The notes beneath the pieces are model-generated. The model did not search any database, was not told where the DNA came from, and saw nothing but the letters and a program-made list of their open reading frames with translations. Shown here one piece after another: positions 43,649 through 53,725 of a stretch of DNA of 64,000 nucleotides (its first letter is position 1; each line of letters opens with the position of its first letter). The translations under genes were made by a program, and so were the position numbers. The DNA comes from Paenibacillus auburnensis (GTDB taxonomy: Bacteria; Bacillota; Bacilli; Paenibacillales; Paenibacillaceae), in contig NZ_CAKMMG010000001.1 of the NCBI RefSeq assembly GCF_927798115.1, positions 2,356,001 to 2,420,000 of the forward strand, read 5' to 3'.

Positions 43649-46600
43649 GGCTTCTCTCCTCCTTTGCGGGACAGCAGGTCCCAAATTGCGTCTTTGCCGG
43701 GTTTGCCCAGATTGTTGTACCCGTTACCCTCTACTGCCTCATCAAACTGGCATACCGGGCGGAACGAGCAAAAGGTGCAGGCCGTTTCCTGTTGAATCCG
43801 GTACGGCTGGATCGCCACATCACCTTCTGTAATGCGTGTCCCGATCTCGGTAATATTGGTTCGTACCGCAGACAGCAAATGCCCCCACTGTTCAGGTGTA
43901 GCGACAGATGCGCTGCTATAGAAGGTGCCGTCACTTTTCAGCGCTACCGGCACAATCGAGGAATGTCCTTTATCCAGTGTTGTATCCATCAGGGAGACTA
44001 CCTCGCGGTCAGCGGTCAGCAGCCCTTTCATTTTGAATCGCTTAAGCAGCTCCTGCTCCGCCTGTTCCCGGTTCAGCCCGTTCGGTGAAGAGAGCAGCGG
44101 ATCATGCACATGGAAATACAACGTTCCGGCCGGAAGCGCAGTTCTGCCCAGCCACTGCTCCGAGTAGGTGAGCAGCACGTCGAGATAAGTCAGCATCTGC
44201 AGCGACAGCCCGTAGTAGACTTCATGCAGCTTCAGGTCCTTCTGGCTGGACTTATAGTCGATAACCCGCAGCAGTACCCCCTGCTCGCTCTCGGCTTTGT
44301 CTACACGGTCTATCCGGCCCACAACCTCCATGACACAGCCGTTGGGCAGGGCTATTCTCAGCGGGGGAAGCTCTTTGCCCGGGCCAAAATCCAGCTCCAG
44401 CCCTGCTGGCTCAAAGCTGCCCCGGCGGGCATGCTCACCGAGGATAACCGAGGCGCGTCCAACAATGTTCTTCAGCTTGCGGGAAATGTATCCGTATCGC
44501 TTGGTGCTCATTAGAATTTCGCCCTGAAGCAGCGGGGACAGCTTGTCCACCGTAGCCCCGGCTTCGCGCCGGCATTCCTCTGCCGTCATACTGCCCCAGC
44601 CTCTGCCTTGCTCCTGCAGGCGTTTGGCCATATCACTCAGCGCAGCATGGAACAGCTGACCGATATCAGGCGCCTGGAGCTTATAGAGCTGGCGTTCCTT
44701 CAATCTCAGGCCGTAGGAAGCAAAATGCGAGAAGGAGCAGGCGACGAATTTCTCCATACGCGACACGCTGCCCCGCAGAGTTGAGCCTCCATATAACCTG
44801 AGGCTGGTATCCCGCCGCAGCGGAACCCCGCTGTTGCGGTAGAATAATGAGCCCAGCAGCCGCTCCAGCGGCAATCTCCGCTGCTTATCCCCGCTGATAT
44901 ACCAGTTGTAGACATCCCACCAAATTCCGGGAATCTCTACGCCCTGGCGCCATTGCCGCAGCTGCATAATCAGCATGCGCAGTGTCTGATCCCGCTGTCC
45001 GATAAAGCTAAGATGGAGGTTCTCACCCGCAGCAGCGTCCTCCGGAGACACGGCCGGCGGAAAACCGGACAGGGAACGCTCAGCCAGCGCTCCGGGGAAC
45101 ATGCCATGCAATTGGCGGATAATCTCGGACGGCAGCAGTACCTTACCTTCCTCATCTGCTGCTGCATAGCTGATCCACAGCCTGGTGCTGGCCGTTGTGA
45201 GCGCATTATAAATAAGGAAACGTTCGTCGAGCAGCTTGCGGGAAGCCCCGGGAGCCAGCTCCATACCGCTGTTCTCCAGCTGCAGCCGCTCACCCTCGGA
45301 GAGTATACCGTCCTCCTTGAACTGTGCGGGCACAACACCTTCATTAAAGCCAAGCAAAAAGGCATACTTCACGCCCGTAGTCCTGGTCCGGTCCATCGTT
45401 CCGACCAGCACCTGATCCAGCGCAGGCGGAACCAGCCCCATCCGGAGCTCGGCAAGTCCTGTCTCCAGCACTCCGGCGAACAGGTCAAACTCCAGCCGCT
45501 CACCGCCCATCATTTCGGCAATCTGGTCGAGCAAATCAAGCACCGCATCCCATAGCTGGCTGTGCTCACGGGCCAGCACTGGCTCTCCTTGCTCCAAAGC
45601 CGCTGCGCTTCGTTTCTCCAGCTTGTGCGCTGCCTCCGATTCTTGGAGTAGCAGATACACCGCTGTACACAGTTCCAGACCGCTACGGCTTTTCTTGACC
45701 CGTTTCTCAAACGCAGACAGCGGGCCTGTAATGGCCTCACGGCAGGCCTCCATTCTCGCCAGTAGCACTTCATCCACGACCCTGGCGCCCTCCAGCGACA
45801 GGCTCGGAATCCCCCGCCATGATTTGCCGTCGGTCCAGCGGTAGCCCTGAATGCCGCAGGCTAGCACGTAGTTCTCCAGCTGGTCCATATCCTCACGGGT
45901 CAGACTGCCGTCAAGCGGAAGCAGCAGTTCAGTCTTCACACAGCGGAACACATCCTCATAACGCCAGCGGCGTCGCACCACATCAAGCGCGGAGCGGATA
46001 AATTCCACCAGCGGGTGATGCAGCTCATTGGCCTTCTGGTCAAGAAAGAAGGGTACTCCGTAATCTTCAAACAAAGGGGCAACCAGCGACTCGTAATCGC
46101 CGATGTTCCGCATAAACACGGCCATCTCACCATATTTCGCCCCGTCCTCACGCGCCAGGCGGAGCATCTCCCGGAGTGCGCTCTCAACCTCTGTCCGGCG
46201 TGAGGAGGCAGCACTGATGGTGATCGCTTCCCTGGCCTGTGCAGCTTCTCCGCTCCAGCGTGCCCGCCGTCCGAAGCCCCGCTCCAGATGGGCCAGGGCA
46301 GGACTGTCCGCGAAACGCGGCAGCACCTGCGGAGCCAGCACCTCGTCCCACACCTCAAGACCCGCCTCTTCCGCCATCCCGCGCAGCTTGATATAAGTCA
46401 CAGCCGCCGGATGAAACAGCTCCAGTTCATGAGGCTGCAGTCCGGAGGCATAAATCCGGTCCAGGGTCAGTGCTATTGTTACCTTAGAGGCATGCAGCAT
46501 TAACTCACGCAGCACTACAAATTCCTGGGGGGTAAAACCATGGAAGCCATCCACCCAGATCTCAGCGCCGCGGACATACGAGGAATCCTGAATATGCTCG

Positions 46601-47169
46601 GCAAGCTCGGCCAGACGGTCCTCTTCATCGATATACAGCCGGAACATTTCCTGCTCCAAATCGCTGAATACCAGCTGCAGATCATCCAGCTTGCCTGCCA
46701 GAATAGGGCTTGTTATTGGCGACTGCCTGATGCCGGACAACTGCTCTTCCAGATCCGCAGCCCCCAGACAGCACCGCTTCATTTCTGTGTGCAGGCTGCT
46801 TAACCGCTCGACGAAACCGGGCCTGTCGCTGGACGCGCCAAACAGCTTCAGCTCATCCTTGCGGCGGCTGATGATTTTGTAGATCAGCATTTTTTTGCCT
46901 TCCTCGCTGATCGGCAGACTGGCGCTGCCACCCGTCTCCTGCTTTACCCGGTAGGCAAGCCGCGAGAAGCTGAGCGTCTGGGCGCGGATGCTGCCCTTCA
47001 CTTTCCCGCTGCTCAGAAGCCCCCGTTCCGCCCCGAATGAGCCCTGCTCAGGCACAAGCACAATAATCGGCGCTCCCAGCGGCTCCGATTCCAGCCGGGA
47101 GGAGACCTCTTCCCATATTTTTGTTGTCTTGCCGCTGCCCGAGCGGCCGATCAAAAAGTTTACCGTCAT
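43645..47169 (-). CDS. addB: helicase-nuclease AddB
   Basis: Partner of AddA; inactive helicase fold with a second nuclease and an iron-sulfur staple. 1174 residues. The N-terminal P-loop is GRSGSGKTTK. The nuclease site is near VIDYKSSQKDL, and a Cys cluster CTFCSFRPVC near the C-terminus is part of the Fe-S site. The ATG at 47169 has AAGGAG nine bases upstream. addB is first and addA coupled to it. A LexA-like box lies in the promoter region. Confidence 0.97.
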   Translation of the reverse strand: MTVNFLIGRSGSGKTTKIWEEVSSRLESEPLGAPIIVLVPEQGSFGAERGLLSSGKVKGSIRAQTLSFSRLAYRVKQETGGSASLPISEEGKKMLIYKIISRRKDELKLFGASSDRPGFVERLSSLHTEMKRCCLGAADLEEQLSGIRQSPITSPILAGKLDDLQLVFSDLEQEMFRLYIDEEDRLAELAEHIQDSSYVRGAEIWVDGFHGFTPQEFVVLRELMLHASKVTIALTLDRIYASGLQPHELELFHPAAVTYIKLRGMAEEAGLEVWDEVLAPQVLPRFADSPALAHLERGFGRRARWSGEAAQAREAITISAASSRRTEVESALREMLRLAREDGAKYGEMAVFMRNIGDYESLVAPLFEDYGVPFFLDQKANELHHPLVEFIRSALDVVRRRWRYEDVFRCVKTELLLPLDGSLTREDMDQLENYVLACGIQGYRWTDGKSWRGIPSLSLEGARVVDEVLLARMEACREAITGPLSAFEKRVKKSRSGLELCTAVYLLLQESEAAHKLEKRSAAALEQGEPVLAREHSQLWDAVLDLLDQIAEMMGGERLEFDLFAGVLETGLAELRMGLVPPALDQVLVGTMDRTRTTGVKYAFLLGFNEGVVPAQFKEDGILSEGERLQLENSGMELAPGASRKLLDERFLIYNALTTASTRLWISYAAADEEGKVLLPSEIIRQLHGMFPGALAERSLSGFPPAVSPEDAAAGENLHLSFIGQRDQTLRMLIMQLRQWRQGVEIPGIWWDVYNWYISGDKQRRLPLERLLGSLFYRNSGVPLRRDTSLRLYGGSTLRGSVSRMEKFVACSFSHFASYGLRLKERQLYKLQAPDIGQLFHAALSDMAKRLQEQGRGWGSMTAEECRREAGATVDKLSPLLQGEILMSTKRYGYISRKLKNIVGRASVILGEHARRGSFEPAGLELDFGPGKELPPLRIALPNGCVMEVVGRIDRVDKAESEQGVLLRVIDYKSSQKDLKLHEVYYGLSLQMLTYLDVLLTYSEQWLGRTALPAGTLYFHVHDPLLSSPNGLNREQAEQELLKRFKMKGLLTADREVVSLMDTTLDKGHSSIVPVALKSDGTFYSSASVATPEQWGHLLSAVRTNITEIGTRITEGDVAIQPYRIQQETACTFCSFRPVCQFDEAVEGNGYNNLGKPGKDAIWDLLSRKGGEKP

Positions 47170-47240
47170 TGCAGTAGACTCCTTCCGTGGCGGAGATGGG
47201 GTGAATCCATAACAACACAAGGTGTTGCATTCGTCCCAAC

Positions 47241-47282
47241 ATTATAGCATATCTCTACCCCACGGAACAGAACGTACGTTTG
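47241..47282 (-). promoter_or_regulatory. addBA promoter with LexA (SOS) box
   Basis: Minus-strand TGCTATAAT, an extended -10 (TATAAT at 47246-47241). At the -35 edge lies AGAACGTACGTTTG (47269-47282), which fits the Bacillus LexA/DinR consensus CGAACRNRYGTTYG at all but its first base. It lies about 100 bp before the addB start. Confidence 0.65.
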
Positions 47283-47410
47283 CCATTGTTTTCAAATCTC
47301 AATATTTACCTGTAGAAAACGCAAAAAGAGCCTGACCGCCTTACGGTGTCATTCCCTTTGTGCTTGCTCATATTTCCAGTCTATTGCAATCCTGTTAAGC
47401 CTGGCGCTGG

Positions 47411-47929
<519 letters not shown>

Positions 47930-47953
47930 TCAATAGAACACTCCTTTGTATTA

Positions 47954-48406
47954 TCAATAATCTCTCTTGTTTCCCTTTTTTACATATTCCCAGTCTTTCT
48001 CCACATTTTTTCTTACTCTTTGAAGAAATCCGGCCATGGCTTCGGCTTCACTGTCGGAGAAACCCGCTAATGCAACGAGGTTTGAATAATCATTTTCTCT
48101 TTTTATAAAAGGATATACCTGTTGTCCCTGTGCTGTCGGATAAAGTTTTTTAATTTTGAGGTTATGCTCATCCGCTTTCTTTTCAATAAAACCGTTCATT
48201 TCAAGTTTTTTTATCGCACGGGCTGCTGTTGTCCGGTCTGCTTTTATCATCTCGGCTAACTTTTCTTGAATGATCCCCGGGTTCTCACAAATGCGAACCA
48301 GGTACAAATACTGCCCTTTAGTAAGGTCATATTCTTTGAATTCTATATTACTTATCGAATCTAAGGCCCTTGCTATCATTCCAATTTCCCGAAGAATTTC
48401 CTTCAT
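47954..48406 (-). CDS. MarR family transcriptional regulator
   Basis: 150 residues with a winged helix: LTKGQYLYLVRICENPGIIQEKLAEMIKADRTTAARAIKKLEMNGFIEKK, wing ADEHNLKIKKLYPT, and C-terminal dimer helices. The ATG at 48406 has AAGGAG seven bases upstream; the frame to 48445 runs into the operator. It heads a two-gene unit with paiA and very likely represses it from the palindromes just upstream. AT-rich like paiA. The ligand is unknown; polyamines or antimicrobials are guesses. Confidence 0.92.
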   Translation of the reverse strand: MKEILREIGMIARALDSISNIEFKEYDLTKGQYLYLVRICENPGIIQEKLAEMIKADRTTAARAIKKLEMNGFIEKKADEHNLKIKKLYPTAQGQQVYPFIKRENDYSNLVALAGFSDSEAEAMAGFLQRVRKNVEKDWEYVKKGNKRDY

Positions 48407-48430
48407 AGTAGAACTCCTTAGTACAGATTT

Positions 48431-48495
48431 TTGTTGCAAATACAATAAAAATTCCCTGAACTAAATTTACTCTAATTTTGTTGTATTTACAACAA
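48431..48495 (-). promoter_or_regulatory. paired palindromic operators of marR-paiA
   Basis: TTGTTGTATTTACAACAA (48478-48495) is a perfect 8+8 palindrome, and TTGTTGCAAATACAATAA (48431-48448) a close copy, with centres 47 bp apart. Both lie within 90 bp of the marR start and bracket its promoter region. Typical of MarR autoregulation. Confidence 0.8.
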
Positions 48496-48512
48496 ACTAA
48501 TAGAGTTATAGT

Positions 48513-48543
48513 AAAAAAAGAGCCTCCGCTTCCGGAGACTCTT
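48513..48543 (-). terminator. intrinsic terminator of the RlmI-like gene
   Basis: Minus strand AAGAGTCTCCG-GAAG-CGGAGGCTCTT followed by seven T. Sits between the methyltransferase stop (48567) and the marR operators. Confidence 0.92.
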
Positions 48544-48566
48544 GTCTACCCAGCCTTACGGCTGCA

Positions 48567-49967
48567 TTATTTCTTGCTGGTCACTTCAAAAATCGCAAAT
48601 TTCAGGTAATGTCCTTCGTCCACACCGAGGATTTGCGGATGATCCTTGCCTGCGGCCCGCCATTCAATCAGTCTCAGTACTTTACCCGCATCCTTCGCCG
48701 CTTCAGCAATGGTATCCAGGAACAGCTGCGGCTGCATATGGTACGAGCAGCTTGCCGTTACCAGGTATCCGCCCTCGTTGACAAGCTTCATGCCGTGCAG
48801 GTTGATATCCTTGTAACCGCGGCAGGCTCCTGCTACAGCGCTTTTGGTTTTGGCAAACGCAGGCGGGTCAAGAATGACGACATCCCAGGTGCGCCCGCCG
48901 CCGGCTGTCATCGGCTTCGCTGTATCTGTTTTGGCCGCCGGCTTACCGCCGGACTTGGCTTCCCCTGTACCCGTTGCCCGCTCAGAACGCTCTTCCAAGC
49001 CTTTTACCTGATTGCGCAGAAAAGCAAAAGCATCATCTACGACAAACTCCACGCGGTCCGTGAATCCGTTCAGCTCCACGTTCGCTTTGGCGCTCTCAAT
49101 CGCATGCGCGGAAACATCCAGGCAGGTTACCTTTTTCGCACCGTATTTGCAGGCATGCAGCGTGAAGCTGCCCGTATGCGCGAAGCATTCCAGCACTGTC
49201 GCCCCGTCCCAGTATGGGAAGGTGACCGGCTTACCGCTTTTATTGACCGGAAGAGTCTTCATGTCCCCGTCTTCCGTCTCTACTTCCTGCAGCGTAATTC
49301 CGCTGCGTCCGCCCCAGCCCTTGATCAGCGGAGCAATAGAAGCCCGGTTCTCGCGCTGATCGAAGAAATAACCGGTCTTCTGTCCTTCTTCGATATCGAC
49401 GATGACCTTCAGACCATTCTCGCTTACCGTAATGTGGCGCGGGCACTCCCCGTACAATACGCCGGTTCTTTGCTCCAGTCCCTCCAGTTCGCGTACAGAA
49501 ACATCGCTGCGTTCATAAATGCCGCGCGGAGCCATTACCTGCACCAGCGCCTCCACAATCTCGGTACGGCACTTGTCCATGCCCAGTGTCAGCAGCTGCA
49601 CGACCAGAATCTCGCCGAACCGGTCAATGATCAGACCCGGCAGAAAATCTGCTTCCCCATAGACGAAGCGGTACGCATCTGCTCCCGGCAGAAACCGTTC
49701 CCTATGCTGCAGACAGCTCGTAAACCGTTCGATAAAGAATGCCGTATCCATTGCCGCCAGCGGGGCCTGGGATACAATTCGTACCCGGATCTGCGAAGCC
49801 GGATTGTAATAACCTGCCGCGAGAAAGCGTCCTTGATGTGTAAGCACATCCACCAAAGCGCCGGCCTGTGGATCTCCGTCCACTGAGGCTACCTCGCTGG
49901 CGTACACCCACGGGTGGCCCTGTTCCAGTCTTTTTTTGCGGTTTCGTTCCAGAATAACCGATGCCAA
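48567..49967 (-). CDS. class I SAM-dependent rRNA methyltransferase, RlmI-like (YwbD)
   Basis: About 466 residues. An N-terminal PUA domain (RKKRLEQGHPWVYASEV) is followed by a Rossmann domain with ECFAHTGSFTLHACKYGAKKVTCLDVSA and VVILDPPAFAKTKS. RlmI methylates C1962 of 23S rRNA in E. coli; the exact target here is inferred. The longer frame to 50051 lacks a ribosome site. A TTG at 49967 has AGGGAG nine bases ahead and gives the usual N-terminus. Two extra segments are odd: about 35 residues before ECFAHTG, and an Ala/Lys/Gly-rich stretch (ERATGTGEAKSGGKPAAKT) before the NPPF-like DPPAF motif. Confidence 0.9.
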   Translation of the reverse strand: MASVILERNRKKRLEQGHPWVYASEVASVDGDPQAGALVDVLTHQGRFLAAGYYNPASQIRVRIVSQAPLAAMDTAFFIERFTSCLQHRERFLPGADAYRFVYGEADFLPGLIIDRFGEILVVQLLTLGMDKCRTEIVEALVQVMAPRGIYERSDVSVRELEGLEQRTGVLYGECPRHITVSENGLKVIVDIEEGQKTGYFFDQRENRASIAPLIKGWGGRSGITLQEVETEDGDMKTLPVNKSGKPVTFPYWDGATVLECFAHTGSFTLHACKYGAKKVTCLDVSAHAIESAKANVELNGFTDRVEFVVDDAFAFLRNQVKGLEERSERATGTGEAKSGGKPAAKTDTAKPMTAGGGRTWDVVILDPPAFAKTKSAVAGACRGYKDINLHGMKLVNEGGYLVTASCSYHMQPQLFLDTIAEAAKDAGKVLRLIEWRAAGKDHPQILGVDEGHYLKFAIFEVTSKK

Positions 49968-50065
49968 TGACTTCAACTCCCTGTTCTTGTTGATGATTTC
50001 ATACATGTCCACTGCAATGCATTCATATATTGGTGTACAACCCCCGTTCAAAGGAGCCTGTCCTT

Positions 50066-51058
50066 ATGATCCGTGACCTGCTGTTCCCTGTTATATACGG
50101 CCTTGTAATTTTCCTTGCCGGCATGAAGGTGATGGAGGCCGCGCTGGCGAGGCTTGCCGGCCCTCTGCTTACGCGGAGCCTGTATAAAGCCACCTCCACA
50201 CCCTTAAAAGGCCTGATCGCCAGCAGCCTGCTGTCGGCGCTGCTGCAGAGCAGCACTGCCGTTACGGTGCTGACCATCGGCATGGTCAATGCAGGGCTGC
50301 TAACCTATGCCCGCACGCTGGGCATCATTCTCGGCAGCAACATCGGCACCTGCCTGACCACCGAGCTGATCGGACTGCAGATCAGCTCGATGGCTGCGCC
50401 GCTGCTCACCGCGGCACTGTGCCTCTGGGCTGCGGCGGTCATGCTCGGCGAGCTCCCGCCCTTCTCCTGGCGGGCGGCCGAAGCCTGCCGCCGCATCTCC
50501 GGGCCGCTCCAGTTCATCAGCCTGGCGGTAGCCGGCTTTGCACTGGTGCTGTGGGGGATCGCTGTCATGCAGTCGATCGGCCCGGCTCTTCAGGCCAGCG
50601 GGCTGTTCCGCTGGTTCCTTGACCATGCGGCGACCAGCGCGCTGTGGGGTCTGGCTGCCGGAGCCTGCCTGACCGCTATGCTGCACAGCAGCGCGGCGGT
50701 CATTGGCATGGCAATGGGCCTTGCGGCTTCCGGCACAATGCCGCCCGAGCTGGGTATCGCCATTGTGCTCGGCGCGAACGTCGGCACCTGCGTCACCGCC
50801 GTCATCGCCGCCATCGGCGGATCGGCTTCCGGCAAGTTTGTTGCCGGATCGCATGTAGCGCTCAATGTCGGCGGCGCGCTGCTGTTCCTGCCCTTTATCG
50901 GGCCGCTCCAGAGCCTTTCCGCTGCGCTTGGCGGCGGCCCTGCCTCGCAGCTCGCCCATGCCCAGACGATCTTCAACGTCGTCTGCTCACTCGCGGTCCT
51001 GCCGCTGTGCTACCTGCCGCTCTGGTCCAGAATCGAACAGCGCCTCAGCCGCACATAA
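50066..51058 (+). CDS. Na/Pi cotransporter family protein
   Basis: 330-residue membrane protein with two inverted PF02690-type repeats, each carrying a QSST-like signature: SALLQSSTAVTVLTIGMV and TAMLHSSAAVIGMAMGLA, followed by LGSNIGTCLTT and LGANVGTCVTA. Predicted sodium-coupled phosphate transporter; this short form has no C-terminal PhoU domain. AAAGGAG precedes the ATG at 50066 (the frame begins earlier). Divergent from the methyltransferase gene and convergent with ecfT across a shared hairpin. Confidence 0.92.
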   Translation: MIRDLLFPVIYGLVIFLAGMKVMEAALARLAGPLLTRSLYKATSTPLKGLIASSLLSALLQSSTAVTVLTIGMVNAGLLTYARTLGIILGSNIGTCLTTELIGLQISSMAAPLLTAALCLWAAAVMLGELPPFSWRAAEACRRISGPLQFISLAVAGFALVLWGIAVMQSIGPALQASGLFRWFLDHAATSALWGLAAGACLTAMLHSSAAVIGMAMGLAASGTMPPELGIAIVLGANVGTCVTAVIAAIGGSASGKFVAGSHVALNVGGALLFLPFIGPLQSLSAALGGGPASQLAHAQTIFNVVCSLAVLPLCYLPLWSRIEQRLSRT

Positions 51059-51066
51059 GTCTGCAC

Positions 51067-51093
51067 AGAAGGCTTCCTGCCGGAAGCCTTCTT
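51067..51093 (+). terminator. hairpin terminator between convergent genes
   Basis: Perfect 11-bp stem AGAAGGCTTCC / GGAAGCCTTCT with a TGCC loop, 8 bp after the Na/Pi gene stop. The T-tract is poor on both strands, so efficiency is uncertain. Confidence 0.7.
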
Positions 51094-51148
51094 AATCGCC
51101 GTATTATTATACTTCAAACCGCCCTGCAATACTAATGGTTTCTCCAGT

Positions 51149-51967
51149 TTAAAAGATACTGTAGAACCTTGATCCATCGTAAAAGGTAACCACTGTCGAT
51201 CCTGCAGCAATAGCCAGAATCATTCCTAAGGCGAGATAGTCACTTCGGGTGAATGGACGGCCCCGGTACCAGGTCCGTTTCCTGCCGTTGCCGAAGCCGC
51301 GCAGCTCCATCGCCGTGCTAATCCGCTCAATACTTGCCAGAATCAGCGGCAGCAGAATCGACACGATATTCCTCAGCCGTGCCGGCAGCTTCTCCTTTCG
51401 GGAAATATCAATCCCCCGGGCCTGCGCGGAGAAGGCGATATTCTCGTAATCCCGCTGAATGTCGGGAATATAGCGCAAAGCCAGCGATACGGAATAAGCG
51501 ATTTTATAATGAACTCCGATCCGGTTTAGGGACGAGGCAAATTCACCGGGATCTGTCGTCAGCAGGAACAGCAGCGCCATCGGAATGACCACGGCATATT
51601 TCAGCGCGATATTGAACTGATAGAACAGCTGCTCAGCTGTTACAGTATATCTCCCTGCCAGATGAAAAAGATCGTGGCGTGTGCCGTAAATCCGCGTTCC
51701 CTCCAGCGGAGAGAAGATAAAGATCGCCAGTTGATTCAATAAGAAAAAGAGCAGAATGAAGTAGAGCACAAAGGCATAATCCTGAAATCGCACCCGCGAG
51801 ATCCTGAAGATCACTAGACTGAATAGTAGCATCAGAATCAGGCACCGGGTATCATATGTAATCATTGCCGAAACCGACCAGACTGCAAACACAATCAGCT
51901 TCGTTGCCCCCGTCAGCCGGTGTACCGGTGAATTCTGATTCGTAAACGTCAGCATTTTGGCTTTCAT
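51149..51967 (-). CDS. ecfT: ECF transporter transmembrane subunit EcfT
   Basis: 272 residues, CbiQ/EcfT family, with about five to six membrane segments and the cytoplasmic coupling helix AFSAQARGIDISRKEKLPARLRN carrying the Ala-Arg-Gly motif that docks on the ATPases. The start is coupled to the ATPase gene by ATGA. It forms a complete group with the ATPase and the S component upstream. Confidence 0.93.
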   Translation of the reverse strand: MKAKMLTFTNQNSPVHRLTGATKLIVFAVWSVSAMITYDTRCLILMLLFSLVIFRISRVRFQDYAFVLYFILLFFLLNQLAIFIFSPLEGTRIYGTRHDLFHLAGRYTVTAEQLFYQFNIALKYAVVIPMALLFLLTTDPGEFASSLNRIGVHYKIAYSVSLALRYIPDIQRDYENIAFSAQARGIDISRKEKLPARLRNIVSILLPLILASIERISTAMELRGFGNGRKRTWYRGRPFTRSDYLALGMILAIAAGSTVVTFYDGSRFYSIF

Positions 51968-53670
51968 CTGTGGCGGACCCTCCTGTCAAAAGCAATAAAC
52001 CGGCGGACTAGCTCTTCCGGCTGTCCCACTCCCGCCTTTAACGCCAAGGTAAACAGCGAAGTTTCCTTCAGGTTGGCACGCTCTACCACGGCACGGTCCG
52101 TCAGAATCCGCTCCGGCCGGTCGTCGGCAAGCTTTTTCCCGTCCGCCAGTACGATGGTCCGCTGCGCATACTCCAGCATCAGGTGCATGTCATGCGTGAT
52201 CATGATCACCGTAATTCCCCGGCTGTTCAAGCCCCGCAGAAATTCCATCATTTCATTGTAATGCCGGTAATCCTGCCCCGCGGTCGGTTCATCCAAAATG
52301 ATCACCTCAGGCTCAAGCACTAGAATAGAAGCGATCGTAACCCGTTTCTTCTGCCCATAGCTGAGTGCAGAAACCGGCCATTCGCGGAATTCATGCAGCC
52401 CGCATACCTTAAGCACCTCGTGGACGCGTCCGCGAATGATGTCCTCCGGAATTCCGCGCAGCCTCAGCCCCAGTGCAATCTCGTCGTATATAAGCGTCTT
52501 GGAAATCATGTGATTGGGGTTCTGTGTGACAAAACCGATTTTCTCTGCCCGCTCCTTGATCGTATCCCGGCTGATATCCCGTCCGTTCAGCAGAATCGCT
52601 CCTGAGGACGGGCGGTAAATGCCGCAGATCAGCTTCGATACCGTCGACTTGCCGGCCCCGTTTCTCCCGGCGATCGCCAGCATTTCGCCCCGGTTAACGG
52701 TCAGCGACAGCCGGTGAAGCACCTCCGTATCCCGCTCGTAACCAAAGGAAACCTCTTTCAGTTCAAGCAGCGGGGAAGGCTCCAGAACCTCCGCTTCCTC
52801 CGCACAACTGTCCATCCATTGCTGAAGCCTGTCTGCATGTCCCTCCATCCGGAGCTGATCCAGATGCTGAGGCTGCATGTCTGGAGTAATCACAAGACCT
52901 GCATATTTGAGTGCCGTCAGATACAGCGGCTCCCGGAGGCCCGCTTCAGCCAGCAGACTGGAGCTTAGCAGCTCCGCCGCAGGCAGATCACCGGCAATTG
53001 CCCCGTCCTTCATCACAATAATCCGGTCCACCGGCCTGTGCAGCACCTCTTCCAGACGATGCTCAATAATAATTGCCGTTTTACCGGTTTCCCTCTGGAG
53101 CCGGTCAATCAGTTCAATCGTCTTGGTCCCGGTGTATGGATCTAAGCTGGCCAGCGGCTCGTCGAACAGCAAAATATCAACATTGCCGACTAGGACACCA
53201 GCGAGCATGGTTTTTTGCTTTTGTCCGCCGGACAGCTCCTGGGGTGAAGCAGCCAGCAGCTCGTGAATATCAACAGCTCTGGCCGCAGCCTCTACCCGCT
53301 CCGTCATCTCCAGCTGAGGCACTGCCCCGTTCTCCAGTACAAAGGCGATATCTTCACCAACAGTAAGGCCGACGAACTGGCCGTCCGGGTCCTGCAACAC
53401 CGTTCCCGTTATTTCCGCTAATCCTGCGATGCTGAGTGCGCTCTGCTCCTGTCCCATAATCCGCAGGCTGCCGCTCATTTCTCCCGGGTAATAAAAGGGA
53501 ATCAGCCCGTTGATGCAATGGGCCAGGGTGCTCTTGCCGGAACCGGAAGGGCCAACGATCAGCACCTTCTCCCCTTCGTTTATGCTCAAGGTTATTCCGC
53601 GCAGCGTCGGCTCCTGCTGAGCACGGTAGGTGAAGCTGAAATCCGTAAATTCAATAACCACTTTACTCAT
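51964..53670 (-). CDS. ECF transporter ATPase, two fused ABC domains
   Basis: 568 residues holding two ATP-binding cassettes in one chain (EcfA and EcfA' fused, as in YkoD). First cassette: GPSGSGKSTLAHCINGLIP, Q-loop VLQDPDGQFVG, LSGGQKQKTMLAG and DILLFDEPLASLD. Second: GRNGAGKSTVSKLICGI, VTQNPNHM, LSYGQKKRVTIAS and VIILDEPTAGQD. The ATG at 53670 follows AAGGAAG; the frame to 53745 would run through a hairpin (53726-53752). Energises vitamin uptake with EcfT and the S component. Confidence 0.94.
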   Translation of the reverse strand: MSKVVIEFTDFSFTYRAQQEPTLRGITLSINEGEKVLIVGPSGSGKSTLAHCINGLIPFYYPGEMSGSLRIMGQEQSALSIAGLAEITGTVLQDPDGQFVGLTVGEDIAFVLENGAVPQLEMTERVEAAARAVDIHELLAASPQELSGGQKQKTMLAGVLVGNVDILLFDEPLASLDPYTGTKTIELIDRLQRETGKTAIIIEHRLEEVLHRPVDRIIVMKDGAIAGDLPAAELLSSSLLAEAGLREPLYLTALKYAGLVITPDMQPQHLDQLRMEGHADRLQQWMDSCAEEAEVLEPSPLLELKEVSFGYERDTEVLHRLSLTVNRGEMLAIAGRNGAGKSTVSKLICGIYRPSSGAILLNGRDISRDTIKERAEKIGFVTQNPNHMISKTLIYDEIALGLRLRGIPEDIIRGRVHEVLKVCGLHEFREWPVSALSYGQKKRVTIASILVLEPEVIILDEPTAGQDYRHYNEMMEFLRGLNSRGITVIMITHDMHLMLEYAQRTIVLADGKKLADDRPERILTDRAVVERANLKETSLFTLALKAGVGQPEELVRRFIAFDRRVRHR

Positions 53671-53725
53671 AATTGATCTTCCTTTTTCAGCTGTATCATG
53701 AATCTGTATTTTCTCTATTTCAACA

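Noticed and set aside
48609-49886. Plus-strand 425-codon frame opposite the RlmI-like gene
   Set aside because: No ribosome site or recognisable motif, and it lies fully antisense to a well-supported methyltransferase.
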